DNA of 64,000 nucleotides from Tachypleus tridentatus (GCF_004210375.1 NC_134833.1:144142127-144206126); one strand, 5' to 3'. Counted from the stretch's first letter, positions 11,742 through 23,110 are shown. Numbers and translations: made by a program. Notes: generated by a model from the sequence alone, not told the origin.

Positions 11742-13914
11742 TACGTTTGGTACAGACATGAAAAAATATCAACTATGGCAAAATCCTGATCTCTTTACTG
11801 CTCACACAAACCATGTTTCCGTATAACTCTTTAACATAGTTATAGATTTGAACATCACCTTCCATAAACACCTGATATGAAAGACCCTTTGAAACGGTCA
11901 ACTTAAATGTCACATAATGACTCAGGTTTATGTTGAGTCTTGCTGGAACCGCTAGGGATTTAAATCCCCCTCTTCTTTCCTGTTCTTATAAAGTCTCCTT
12001 TCATCCTTGCATTACCTATGGTCATTTCTCGTAGATATCTGCCTTTTTATGAAAGACTTACAGTACTAGAACGACATGCCCTCACCTCACCTTCAATACA
12101 AGGCTACCCAATCCAACTCAGGAGTTACATGGGTGCATCATATTTTGTGATATTTTTCACCTGTTTTGTATCAAGTATATAATGTGTTGCTTCCTGACAC
12201 GCAATTTCACCCATGCCAGCTTGGTAAACTCTCTACTTATCTTTCAAGAAGAATGTTTCCTCTAGCTGAACATTTCTTTAATACTTACGAGATGTCTTTT
12301 CCATAGTTACATCTAGGACTTGTTGCTTCTCCTATAACAATACTTGTTCCCTGTCTAGTAATTCTCCCTGACGACATTTCTTCTTTTCTCATGTCTTACA
12401 TTACTTCACAACTGAATGACTGAAGTTTTATACACTTGACGAGCATCAATGCACACCTTTCTCGTTCCATTTCAGAAATATTTATTGTGGAGAAAAAGTT
12501 ACATCGACCCAGAGATTATTCATAATTATTATAATATGCAGTTTCACCTCACGACTAAAGAGAGGGAGTAACCCTCTGTTAATCCAACCAGCCCTATGGA
12601 CTGGAATCAAATAACAATTAAAAGTAGATTCTAACAAGTTATGGTTCATGGTGCTTCCTATCGTCTCTCTTGACAAGGCTAATGTGTTTGTCTCTTTTCT
12701 AGAGTCCCACATTCACATTTCAAATCAACAACCGTTGGATAACAAGGATTCTTCAGACTGATTCCCACTCACGATCCTCACCCCAAATATACAGGACCAT
12801 CTTGTAGAATTTTCATCTAATGCTTTCCTTATGGTTTAAGCTATTCAATTAACTTTTAAGGGAAGGTGCAACACGGATTCTAGTTAAGACATGCCTCAGC
12901 ACATTTCTTGTTTCTTTTAATTACTAGTTATAATTTTATTCTACGTACTGGCTTTTAATATGATTTTGGGAAGGAATTCTTTATTCTGCTATTCTTCAAA
13001 TCATTTAAGTCTTCATTGAAGTTTACTGTCCTATCAGACTTACTTTGTTCTTATAAAGATCGTTGAAGGAATTCTTATTCGCTGACCACATGTACATACA
13101 ACTCAATGTAACATTCTCAGTTGCACTGAAGCTGGTTTCCATTCACATCTTTGAACAACGGACCAGCTTATCAAATTATCTGATGCCATTACCTACCATT
13201 TTAACACTTCTGGATCATCGTCTTCTTCTTTTTGACTTGTAAGTACGTTTTACTCTTTTTATCGTCGAATATTCATTTGAAAATGCAGCCATCTACAACT
13301 TCCAATGACGTATATTTAACTAATTTAATTCTAGATTGTTTTGCCACAGTCTTTACAGAGAGTACTCACTCCAATTTCTTTCCGGGGGTGCTGTTTGTGA
13401 CATGCGACTTCCATCTACTCCCAATTATTTCTCTCTACCGATATCCTGGTGATGCTGTTACGCTATCCATGCGCAAGACGATAGTTACTCTCAACAGGAT
13501 TCTACAGGTTATTGTCAATAACTTTGTTATATGATGTATCACTGGGACCATAATGTTAATGCTCATGAAATCAAAGCTTTTCTGTTTGGTCCTACGTGAC
13601 ACAAGTTTTGTGCAAGCTGTGATCCTTGTTTATCTAATATTTGAGTTGAGAATGTTCCGTTTCAACCTTGTAATACATTGAAGTCACTTTTGACAAACAT
13701 CTGGAATGAATGTGAGAGTAAAAGACATTTTATAATATCATACATATAGTACACACTCCACCACTATATGAAGTCTAGTATTTACTGTATTAATTCGAAT
13801 TTAAGACATTTTCTAATTTAAGAATCACCCCACTTTTAAAAAGAGATTTTCGGGAAAACATTTGGATGATAATTAGAAAGGAGTAAATATGTTTTAAAAG
13901 AGTTTATTAATGTT
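11742..13914. other. unassigned DNA
   Basis: Slightly more GC-rich and pyrimidine-rich than its surroundings. The longest frames (100 codons at 13232-13534 plus, 76 at 12482-12712 minus) show no domain I recognise and are not bounded by convincing splice sites. It may be an old transposable element. Confidence 0.4.
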
Positions 13915-14035
13915 TGTTTTTTTTTCTTGTAGCAAAGCCACATCGGGCTCTCTGCTGAGCCCACCGAGGGGAATCGAACCCCTGATTTTAGCGTTGTAAA
14001 TCTGGAGACATATCGCTGTACTAGCGGGAGGCATC
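13915..14035 (-). repeat. SINE family 3 (tRNA-Val-like head)
   Basis: On the minus strand it starts near GCTAGTACAGCG, carries B box GGTTCGATTCCCCTCGG and ends in the module GATGTGGCTTTGCTA. This is a near-complete copy. Confidence 0.85.
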
Positions 14036-14279
14036 TTAATGAATCAAGAATGTTAATAATGTATTTAAAATGAAATATAATAAACATATATAAAATATAC
14101 ATTACAGTAATGTTTCTTCCTGCTTTCTTTATTTAATCAGAATGTTACTCCGATGTTTCGTCTGAGTCACTGTTATATTTTGAAGTTGAAGCATCTTCAC
14201 AGCTTGATTCACTGTTGTCTCAAAGAATGCCATCTTATGTTCCATCTTCCACATAGGATAAACAACATTTTATAATTTT

Positions 14280-15250
14280 CTAATAATACTTGCCGACACT
14301 TCTTTCCAAGCTTTTGAAATCCACTCCACTACTGTCACTGCTGGTGCCCCTTTTATTATACCACTTGGTGTCAAAGCATGAATGCCTATTCAGCCAAACA
14401 TTATAATGCTTACGGATACGATCTTTGAATGACTTGATCATAGACACGTAAAGAGGTTGTAACTGACCTGACATACCACCAGGAATTATCATCAGATCAC
14501 TGTTTTTGTTCCTTAACCTATTCTTGATTTTATTGGAGAGATGGCCATAAAATGCATCCATTACAAGCATGCTGTGATAATGCACTGGGCTGACGTTACC
14601 ATATACATCTCAACCATGACGTTACCATATATATCTCAACCATGACGTTACCATATACATATCAACCATCACGTTACCATATACATCTCAACCACTCTTG
14701 CATTAACTCTGATGCCATCCATGTATTTTTTGTGCACGAACTATTACATTTTTGAAAATTATTCTTTTGGCAATATTTTTCAGTTTAATATGACATACAG
14801 TGGTAATTTGTTTCCATCTGCAGTTACACATAGCATGACACTAACTCTTAACTTTTCATAACCAATGATTTTGATTGTCACCTGTTTTTTTCCTTTGGCA
14901 TTTACAATGTAGCTGTACAGCATGTCGAAAAAAAACCTGCCTTTTCATCTGCGTTATCGATTTGGTTTAGAGAATATTGATTCCTTTGGCGTAGATCAAT
15001 AACGTAACGTTGATATTCAATAAGTTTTGTTTGAAAATCTGATGGAAATGTTGGACTAATTGTCCTTCACCGTAATGATAAACCTTTTATTTTCAAAATT
15101 TCTCGCACCAGCTACGACTAGACTTGAAAGAAATACCACTAGCTCCTGTTTTTAATATTAAGACTTCTCTCTTTACAGGCAGTCCTTTATTTCGTAACTC
15201 TCTATTCACATCGCACTAACGACGTACCTTTGCCTCACTCACTGCATACT
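14280..15250 (-). pseudogene. pogo/Tigger-type transposase remnant
   Basis: The minus strand keeps the DDE domain of a pogo/Tigger (CENP-B-like) transposase in several broken frames. Blocks in order are a segment around 14790-14890 ending in VTADGNKLPLYVI, then MLVMDAFYGHLSNKI (the usual D-x-F-x-GH region, about 14540-14580), then PGGMSGQLQPLYVSMIKSFK (about 14430-14490). Families normally have QPLDV at the last site. Here the catalytic Asp is Tyr, and there are upstream stops, so it is inactive. The longest intact piece is 14280-14585 (101 codons). A 26-bp tandem repeat interrupts it at 14591-14694. No terminal repeats were identified. Confidence 0.8.
14591..14694. repeat. 26-bp tandem repeat, 4 copies, inside the transposase remnant
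   Basis: Units start at 14591, 14617, 14643 and 14669 and read TGACGTTACCATATACATCT plus CAACCA. The 26-bp unit shifts the reading frame, so the expansion is itself a disabling mutation. Confidence 0.95.
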
Positions 15251-15489
15251 TTTGACAAAGAGTTGAGAAGAACAAACATTTGTTTTTTAGCGAAAAATTG
15301 CACAATGGGCTGTTTCCGCCAAAGAAATCGAATGTAGAATTTTAGCATTATAACCCTTGAAATGACTGCTGTGATACGGGAATCTATGTGTGTATGGGAG
15401 AAGGGCAATTAATTGGCAGAGATAAATCAATTGAAACTGATTTCTTGCGTTACTTGCCGTGCCTACATCTTCCTACGCACTTACGTTGG

Positions 15490-15535
15490 TGACGTAACAG
15501 ACAGCGAAAGGTCAAAGCTGCTCCAGCTATATAAA
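15490..15535 (+). promoter_or_regulatory. core promoter of the secreted-protein gene
   Basis: A TATATAAA box lies at 15528-15535. A TCATTA initiator-like site at 15552-15557 is spaced about as expected for an arthropod TATA/Inr promoter. A CRE-like TGACGTAA is at 15490-15497. The start codon follows at 15591. Prediction from motifs and spacing only. Confidence 0.55.
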
Positions 15536-15590
15536 CTCTTCCTTTCCACATTCATTATTGGTAATTACGAAGACTAAAGAACTTCATAAA

Positions 15591-16919
15591 ATGGTGACAA
15601 AGGTTGGTATCAGGTGGTTCATATTTTGTATAAAAACTTCCTTAAAAATCATCGAAAGAAGTTGATTACCAATATAAAATAAGAGTAAAATTCATACCTG
15701 AACAGGTAAAATGTATTTATTCAAGAGTAAGATTAAAATTATTTTAATTTTAAATCACTCCGACATTGATGGGTTTTAAAACATAGGTATCATAAAAGTT
15801 ATAATTTTTTTCGTCAAAAGACCACATCCATATTGATCACTGTCAAGTGTGTTTTGTTTACCATAACTTTGAATGTGTTTGATTAAGAAAGATATGATTA
15901 AGTGAAATGCTTATTTAAGTAGAGAATGGCTGTGTCTGTAATTAGTGGGACAAGAACGTAGTTATTGCTGTAAATTTTTTAAAGTTCCTAGGGATAGAAA
16001 TAGTGAATTAAAATGATATATCAGAAGCTGTCTGAGAGATTACATACCCTCATGCAAACTTTGATTTACTTATGAATTGTTTCTATTTAATCTATGAATA
16101 TATTCACTTTCAATGGTAATAACTAAAAAAATACAGATGGATCATACATTGCCGATCAGAAAAGCCAACTAAAAAGATGGATTTCCTCACACAAAGTTAA
16201 GTGCCTTGGGATTGCGATAATTTCATATTTCAATACATGGTTTCTGAAAATTCTCAAGGATTGAAACACGTGTATTTTGTTGTAGTGTAATTTTTATCAA
16301 ATTAGATTTCCTTACTTTGTGTGTGTGTAACTTTTAATCAGAAGCGGAAAATGACGTAATGATTAAGTGAATAAATACTTTGTTTTAAATACCTTATTTC
16401 TAGTTCGTTTTTGACTTCAAGGTAATAGGTTATTTGCACAATTCAGAAACATTATATTTATGTTCACAGAGAATTCTGTTATATTCACTTTTTCCATTCT
16501 TGTTGACCGCCATCTTGGCACTGACAAGTTATGGACATGCGCAATCTGTGCCACCTGACCCCAACAACGGAACGGTGCCATCTACGACTTCAACTGAAAC
16601 GACTCCTTCGTCACCGTCAGAGTCTACATCCTCTTCAACATCAGAATCAACTTCATTTTCACCAACCACAACCGAAGCTACAACCACCACTGAGCCTACA
16701 ACAACTGAAGATAAAGAAGAGGAAAACAGAAGTAGGGAAAGGAAGAAAGGGAAGAACAGCAAGGAAAGCAGGGAAAGTAAGGAAAGCAAAGAAAGTAAGG
16801 AAAGTAAGGAAAGCAAAGAAAGTAAAGAAAGTAAGGAAAGCAAAGAAAGTAAGGAAAGTCGTGAGGACAGACGAGAACGCAGACGTGGCCGAAAGAATAA
16901 AAATAGAAGACGAGGTTAA
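15591..16919 (+). CDS. secreted Ser/Thr-rich protein with Lys-Glu-Ser repeats
   Basis: Predicted exons are 15591-15602 and 16470-16919, about 153 residues. The exon-2 frame has no in-frame ATG before the hydrophobic segment. A good acceptor (TTTATGTTCACAG, ending at 16469) and an upstream ATG GTG ACA AAG followed by GT supply the start in phase 0. The result is an N-terminus MVTKR, a hydrophobic core of about 20 residues and a likely cleavage after YGHA. The mature protein begins with a proline-rich segment holding an NGT glycosylation site. A Thr/Ser-rich mucin-like region follows, then an acidic patch, then about ten Lys-Glu-Ser triplets, and a basic Arg/Lys-rich end. The donor (GTTGGT) is weak; an alternative joins 15603-15606 (GTTG) to the acceptor at 16446, also in frame. 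I do not recognise the family. A secreted, possibly matrix or haemolymph protein is inference. Other open frames in 16529-16986 are shadows of the repeat. Confidence 0.65.
16470..16919 (+). CDS. exon 2 of the secreted-protein gene
   Basis: Acceptor AG at 16468-16469; the frame runs 149 codons to a TAA at 16917-16919. Degenerate third positions in the Lys-Glu-Ser tract (AAR GAA AGY) show a mutating triplet-of-codons repeat. Confidence 0.7.
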   Translation, partial: RILLYSLFPFLLTAILALTSYGHAQSVPPDPNNGTVPSTTSTETTPSSPSESTSSSTSESTSFSPTTTEATTTTEPTTTEDKEEENRSRERKKGKNSKESRESKESKESKESKESKESKESKESKESKESREDRRERRRGRKNKNRRRG

Positions 16920-17091
16920 CGTAAATTGGATATTTTTTAAACTCACCAAATATGTTCTAAAAAGCCATTTTAAAATCTTACACTAAAAAGTTTCAGTTTA
17001 GATACATAAGTAAGACGTATCAAAAGGGATTTAACTGACATATCTTTCAATCTTTTACTTTATGTACTTACACAAACAGAAGTGGTATTGG

Positions 17092-17097
17092 AAATAA
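17092..17097 (+). promoter_or_regulatory. polyadenylation signal
   Basis: AATAAA 173 bp after the stop codon of the secreted-protein gene. Confidence 0.55.
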
Positions 17098-17099
17098 AT

Positions 17100-17915
17100 T
17101 TGTTATTGTAACTCAAATAGACAACTTTTTGTGATAAAATAGATTAAAACTTAGTTTATACAGAGTTTAGTGTATATATTGAAGCATCTACTTATTACAA
17201 ATAATTCGTGTTTTTTTTGTAAATGGGAATTAGGAAAGTTGTGTTTAGTCCAAGTTAGAACAATTTAAAAATCAAACGTAGAATTTTCAAGTCCCAATAT
17301 AAAACCAAATTCTGAAGAGAAAAAAAACAGAAGAAAACTACTAGAGTTAAATATTCTAAATAACACCAATGAAAGTAACAATTAACAACAATAAAATACC
17401 CTAAGCTGATCATGGTTAATTTCCATATCCTTATACTACGCTATTCAGTTGTCCTTTAATTTGGTTTTTAATATTAACATTCAACCTAGAGGTCACCTTA
17501 TGCCTACATAGGCTAAACGATCTCAATCATCAAGTGGTAACCTTGATGTAGAGTGACCATTTACTGGTACCGGCCACCACAAGACATTTGGAGCCAAAAA
17601 AATAGAAGGTTGACTGTCACCATTAATACGTCGCACACAGTTGATAGTTTTCAGTGGTACTAACCCTGGATTTTTTTTTATCAAGTATATTCGCACAAAA
17701 TTAGTTGTGTATAATTTGTAACTAGTAGGTTAGAGAGAAAACAGTTAGTCAACAGCACCCTCTGCCTGGTGTTGGTTACTTTAATAGAATATTAGGATTT
17801 GACTGTAGCCCTTATAGCATGTTAACCTAAGAAACATTATTTTTTCTTGCCGCAATGGAACACCAGCCAAGAACTCTCAGATGTACAGCTGCACTCGACT
17901 CCCGTTTTAATAAGT
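17100..17915. other. unassigned AT-rich DNA
   Basis: Intergenic DNA with no supported feature. Confidence 0.5.
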
Positions 17916-17917
17916 TT

Positions 17918-18050
17918 TTCTTTGTTTGTTTGTTTAGAATTAAGCACAAAGCTACACCATGGGCTATCTGTGCTCTGCCCACCACGGGTATCGAAACCAG
18001 GTTTTTAGTATGTAAGTCCGCAGACATACCACTGTGCCACTAGGGGGCTT
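17918..18050 (-). repeat. SINE family 2
   Basis: Near-complete copy. Its reverse complement has A box TGGCACAGTGG, B-box-like GGTTTCGATACCC, the module GATAGCCCATGGTGTAGC and an AAACAAACAAA tail. Confidence 0.85.
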
Positions 18051-18165
18051 AATGAGTTTAAAGTATGGAAAAGCTAATGATGTAAAAGTTATATAAGGAC
18101 TGTATTGATATAATCAAGCAAGGAGTTTCTTTCTTCTAAAAGGTTTTGAAAGGTTGTCAACAAGT

Positions 18166-18440
18166 GGAACATAATAACAAAGTATAATCCGGAACATAAT
18201 AACAAAGTATAATCCGGAACATAATAACAAAGTATAATCCGGAACATAATAACAAAGTATAATCCGGAACATAATAACAAAGTATAATCTGGAACATAAT
18301 AACAAAGTATAATCCGGAACATAATAACAAAGTATAATCCGGAACATAATAACAAAGTATAATCCAGAACATAATAACAAAGTATAATCCGGAACGTAAT
18401 AACAAAGTATAATCCGGAACATAATAACAAAGTATAATCC
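18166..18440. repeat. 25-bp tandem array, 11 copies
   Basis: Exactly 11 units of GGAACATAATAACAAAGTAT plus AATCC, with only a few substitutions. All three minus-strand frames are open through it and encode a hydrophobic 25-residue period, but there is no independent coding evidence. Confidence 0.98.
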
Positions 18441-18825
18441 AAGAGTTTGAAGTTGTTGCGTTTTTAAATCTCGCGTTTCTTCACGGACAATTGAGATATT
18501 ATTATTTTTTTACCTATAAAACTTTTCGATGTCTGACTTACTTTCTCACGTTTTGACATTCATATACCAGCATATAATCAAATACTAGATTTGCTTGTTA
18601 TGGTTAAAACCCGACCCTTTAATAAACCGTTGGTAACAAGAGAATAAACGACTTATATCCATTTGGAGACTAGTAGTTCACAGTCGTAACAGGAAAAACA
18701 AAGAAACAAACAAGTTAATTCGACCTATACAAATAAATTTAGGGCTTTTTATTGTATATTTATTTCTAATTAAGAATAAAATAACAACATGATTTTACTA
18801 TGTTCGTTGGAAAGCAGAGATGTAA
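18441..18825. other. unassigned AT-rich DNA
   Basis: Nothing supported. Confidence 0.5.
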
Positions 18826-18995
18826 CGATAATCCAATTAGAAAATAGAAATAACACGATGAACCAATGACGTAACAAAGATAAAACGATAATCTAATTAG
18901 AAAATAGAAATAACACGATGAACCAATTACGTAACAAAGATAAAACGATAATCCAATTAGAAAACAAATATAATACGACTATCCAATTGAAAAAA
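18826..18995. repeat. 60-bp tandem repeat, about 2.8 copies
   Basis: Units begin at GATAATCCAATTAGAAAA near 18827, 18887 and 18947, with the second unit nearly identical to the first. Confidence 0.95.
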
Positions 18996-18999
18996 AAAA

Positions 19000-19509
19000 A
19001 GAGGTAATGCAATGATACGTATACTTTAGAATAAATATTTTATTTATTTATTTTAGAAATTCCTTGTAATCAAGCAACAAGTTTTCAAACTTTTTGCAGA
19101 ACTTAATACAGAAAGCCACAGGTAAAATAATTAATAATACAAAACGATTGGACTGATGTTCTCTTTTGTTATTCATCAAGATAAATACCAACCTTATTTT
19201 TCGTCAGTTTTCTCATTCTATGAAGTGCATATACAAAATCGAAAGTTTACTTTCTCAGCATGATGCGCTAAAAGAAATGGCGGTTTATTAAAATAAGTTT
19301 TACTATTGATTTCTGTTTAGCAAGAAAAATCCTGAAAATATTTCCAAAAACGTAATATGTAGTAGAATTAAAGATTTTCCTTTCCTTCACAGACTTATTA
19401 ATTGGATGAATAGGTGAAGAACAATTTAAACCAGGTGCTCTTTCGTAATAGAAATTCTAAATAGTTTTTGGCCCTCTGTTGATTTGAATTTGACTTAAGT
19501 CTCATTTTA
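19000..19509. other. unassigned AT-rich DNA
   Basis: Nothing supported. Confidence 0.5.
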
Positions 19510-19520
19510 CATAGGTACAA

Positions 19521-19738
19521 TTGTTTGTTTGTTTTTTAAATTTCGCACAAAACTACTCGAGAGCTATCTGTGCTAGCCGTCCCTAATTTAGCAGTGTAAG
19601 ACTAGAGGGAAGGCAGCTAGTCATCACCACTCACCGCCAACTCTTGGGCTACTCTTTTACCAACGAATAGTAGGTTTGACCGTCACATTATAACGCCTCC
19701 ATGGCTGAGAGGGCGAGCATGTTTGGCGCGACCGGGAT
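19521..19738 (-). repeat. SINE family 1, 5'-truncated, with target-site duplication
   Basis: Tail, body and the GTTTGGCGCGACCGGGAT part are present; the tRNA head is missing. CATAGGTACAA flanks it at 19510-19520 and 19739-19749. The duplication shows the truncation happened at insertion, as in target-primed reverse transcription. Confidence 0.93.
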
Positions 19739-19749
19739 CATAGGTACAA

Positions 19750-21204
19750 GTGTCTATTGATATATTAAAATTAAATCTCACAACACACCATCGAAAGGAT
19801 CATGTTAGAACAAGATTTGTTACAATTATCTTCTTCTAAGACTTGTCTTAGAACAATAATGTTCAATTGTTATGATGAGCTAAGGATAACTTAAGCCTGA
19901 CACTAGCATTTTGTGAAAAACATAATTCATTATAATTGCAATACATCTTCAAAGATGCATCTTTGATAGGTCTCTGATAAAATTGCATTAAAATCAACTT
20001 CTAGGGCACAGTTTCCCAGAGATTTGTGTTAGAAGAACAAAATGTTCAGTACAGTTTCTAAGATATATCTTCAAAAAATGTTCGTTTGAACAACAAAGTG
20101 TTCAGTGCAATGTCCAGTAGGTAGTTTCCAAGACGCTGTTGTCAGAACAACAAAGTTTGCATTACAATATCTAAGTAATCAACAAGAATGTTAGTCTGTC
20201 TGATATGTTAAATCAATCTTCTGTGTTAAAGGATTTTAATGTTTACATATGTTGAATTTATTTAGAAAGAACCGAAAATAGTATTTCTTCTCTATTATTT
20301 GTTTGTTTAAAAACTTTCTCGTAAAGCTACGCGTGTACTATCTATCTGTATCCGTTTCGAATTTCGAACTTACATTTGGAAATACGCAGTTGTCATCGAA
20401 GGGGTGCGCAAAATGAAAGTGGAAAAATAAACGAAGTAAAAAAAATCGTTTGCTATTTTTGTAATTACTCAAGTTTTGTAATGTATCTGAAATATGGTAA
20501 CAAATTCAGTAACAAAATAAAATAAACAAATATGAATTTATGCTTGAAGATGCATAATTTTAATGTTAATTTATTTTTAGATTCAGATTCGCGAGGGAAA
20601 TGGTGAACGCCAGCGTTAGAAGTTTGAGAACCACTGAACTAGAGGAAAAGATAGCTTGCTAGTCAATAGCACTTATTGTATTTTCTAGGACTACTTTTTT
20701 ACATGAAAGACCGAGATTTGACCATCATTATTATAGCCAGTTTACAACAAACGGATACGAATCACTAATACTCAGATTCACAGACTGGGCACTCTAACCA
20801 TTATGCCACACTTTGGCTTAAATTATTTTATTAAGGAGTAGTAACTGAAGTGCTTACGTTTCAACCGTGGAGGTGCTGTAGCATTGTCAGTTTTAAATAC
20901 TTCACTTTCGTAGCAAATGTAAATTATATTATTATATTCATTTTCTGGGAAGCATCTTCCTAGCCCCCCTTAGATAAATCTGTAATAATTCCTCTCTCCG
21001 CGTACAAGAGTTTAAAAAAAAAGACGTTTCTCCCTCCAACAAGTTCATTGAATGTTCTACAAATGTATAAATCATTACGTCATGAAAAACTGGTGATGAT
21101 CACGAGAGAAAATGAACTTGAAAACAAAATACTGATGAACAAACGATACATGTTTCAGTTTAGAATTATTTACATTTTCTTATATTCACTTTCAGTGATG
21201 GAAT
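19750..21204. other. unassigned DNA with weak internal repetition
   Basis: Around 19800-20170 phrases such as GAACAACAAAGTGTTCAGTG recur in diverged form at about 60-70 bp spacing. Nothing coding is supported. Confidence 0.4.
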
Positions 21205-21206
21205 TA

Positions 21207-22360
21207 CACTCAGTGGCCACTTTATTAAGTACATCTATCTAGTACCGGGTAGAACCCCCATTTGCCTCCAGAAAAGTTTGGATTTCTTGTGGCATGGATT
21301 CAACAAGGTGCTGGAAACATTTCTTAGGGATTTTGGTCCATGCTGACTCAACAGCATCACGCAGTTCCTGCAGGTTTGTCGGCCACACATTCATTGATTG
21401 AGATTTGGGGACTGTGCAGTTTATTGGAGTACATTGAAGTCACTGTCATGTTTATGGAACCAGATTGAGATGATGCGTGCTTTGTGACATGCGCATTATC
21501 CTGCTGTTAGTAGCCATTGGAAAACTGGTAGACTGTGGCCATAAAAAGCACATGGTCAGCAACAATGATCAGGTACGCTGTGGCATTAAATGATACTCAA
21601 TTGGTATTAAGGGACTTAATTTGTGCCAAGAAAACATTCCCCACACCATTTCACCACCATCACCAACCTGTAACGTTGACACAAGACAGGATGGATCCAC
21701 GGATTCGTACTGTTTATTCCAAATTCTGACCCTACCATCTGCATGTCCCAGCAGAAATCGAAATTCGTCAGAACAGGCAACGTTTTTTCAGTCTTCAGTC
21801 GTCAGTTTTGATGATCCCATATTCACTGTAGCCTCATTCTCCTGTTATTAGCTGACAGAAGTGGAAACCACCATGGCCTTCTGCTGCTGTAGCCCATCCA
21901 CTTTAAGGTGTGACGTGTTTTGCATTCAGAGATGCCTTTCTGCACACCATTGTTGCAAAGAGTGGTTATATGAGTATTTGTGGTTTTACTGTCATCTTGA
22001 ACGAGTCTGACCATTTTCCGCTGACCTCTCTCATTAACAAGGTGTTTTTGTTCACAGAACTGCTCACTGAATGTTTTTTCTCTCACTATTCTCTGTAAAC
22101 TCTAGAAATTTTAGTGCCTGAAAATCCCAGGATGTCAGCAGTTTCTGAGATGCTGGAACCACTATGTCTGGCACCAACAATCATTCCACGGTCAAGGTCG
22201 CTTACATCATGTATTTTTCCCACTTTAATGTTTAGTCAAACAACAACCGAACATCTTGACCATGTCTGCATGGTTTATATATTGAGTTGCAGCCACATGA
22301 TTCGCTGTTAGGCTATTTACATTAAAGAGTAGATGTAACTAATAAAGTGGCCACTGACTG
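21207..22360 (-). mobile_element. Tc1-like DNA transposon, ends intact, transposase broken
   Basis: Imperfect terminal inverted repeats of about 30 bp (CACTCAGTGGCCACTTTATT at the left, CAGTCAGTGGCCACTTTATT at the right when reverse-complemented) are flanked by TA at 21205-21206 and 22361-22362. The length (1154 bp) is close to that of autonomous Tc1 elements. The transposase lies on the minus strand. Confidence 0.93.
21241..22220 (-). pseudogene. Tc1-like transposase (pseudogene)
   Basis: Minus-strand fragments in order match a Tc1 (IS630 superfamily) transposase. The N-terminal helix-turn-helix part has DLDRGMIVGARHSGSSIS and runs to a stop and frameshift at about 22084-22090. An intact middle frame at 21823-22086 carries GYSSRRP and PLLSANNRRMRLQ. 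The catalytic domain is broken. The C-terminus near 21241-21370 keeps NLQELRDAVESAWTKIPKK and a terminal GSTRY. The family cuts and pastes DNA at TA sites using a DDE domain. Frameshifts and stops mean no active enzyme. Short open frames on the plus strand are shadows. Confidence 0.88.
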
Positions 22361-22440
22361 TATTTCTCCAAAATCGTTATTAACCGGAGACAAAAACCGT
22401 GAATTTACAGAGTTGGTTTTCGATATTCATATTGGAGTTT

Positions 22441-22650
22441 TTACCCAGTCAGTGAGTGTCTCGCGACTTCACGAACAAGAGAAGTTATTACCCAGTCAGT
22501 CTCTTATGACTTCACGAACAACAGAAGTTATTACCCAGTCAGTCTTTCATGACTTCACGAACAAGTGAAGTTATTACTCATTTAGTCTCTTATGACTTCA
22601 CGAATAGCAGAAGTTGGTACCCAGTCAGACTCTCATGTATTCAAAGTGTT
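22441..22650. repeat. 43-48 bp tandem repeat, about 4.5 copies
   Basis: ACCCAGTCAG and GACTTCACGAAC recur at 22442, 22490, 22534, about 22577 and 22620. Confidence 0.92.
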
Positions 22651-22867
22651 AATAACGTAGGTCGTTCAAGTAAGCGATGATACGGTGAAAAATATTCAAT
22701 ACAGATAATTAGTTGAACACCAGATATCGTGTTGCCGCAGATTTTAGGCTGTTCCTTCGTTCAATAGCTTTAAAATAAACCTGTAAGTTGTGGTGCATAA
22801 CGGCCAATTTGTGCAGAATGTTAAAAACAAGGCCCGACTAGGAGATAAATAAAAAAATAACCAAGAA

Positions 22868-22999
22868 GTGAGTGTGTGTGTGTGTGTGTTTTTTATAGCA
22901 AAGCCACATTGGGTTATCTGGTAAGTTCACCGAGGGGAATCGAACGCCTGGTTTTAGCGTTGTAAATCCGAATACTTACCGCTGTACTAGCGCGAGACA
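22868..22999 (-). repeat. SINE family 3 with (GT)n tail
   Basis: Family-3 head and body (CCGAGGGGAATCGAACGCC on the plus strand), bounded by a GTGTGTGT run at 22872-22890 that belongs to the 3' tail. Confidence 0.85.
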
Positions 23000-23110
23000 A
23001 CCAAGTGAATATCTCATTCAAAAAAATCAGTTTAAGTAACTGAACCCAAAACTTTTATTTTGTTGTGTTTAAGTAACATGCTCTTTTAATTTATTTTTGA
23101 TTAATATTTG

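Noticed and set aside
11104-11826. Series of overlapping 66-81 codon plus-strand frames.
   Set aside because: They are the 76-bp repeat read in successive frames, without splice or promoter support.
13232-13534. 100-codon plus-strand frame as a gene.
   Set aside because: TTG start, no domain, no splice borders, and it lies in a block that resembles other unclassified repeats.
16529-16986. Alternative frames over the secreted-protein exon (151 aa plus, 104 and 96 aa minus).
   Set aside because: They are shadows of the low-complexity coding repeat. The chosen frame has the signal peptide, splice acceptor and stop followed by AATAAA.
18089-18442. 117-codon minus-strand hydrophobic protein.
   Set aside because: Wholly made of a 25-bp satellite that is open in all three frames.
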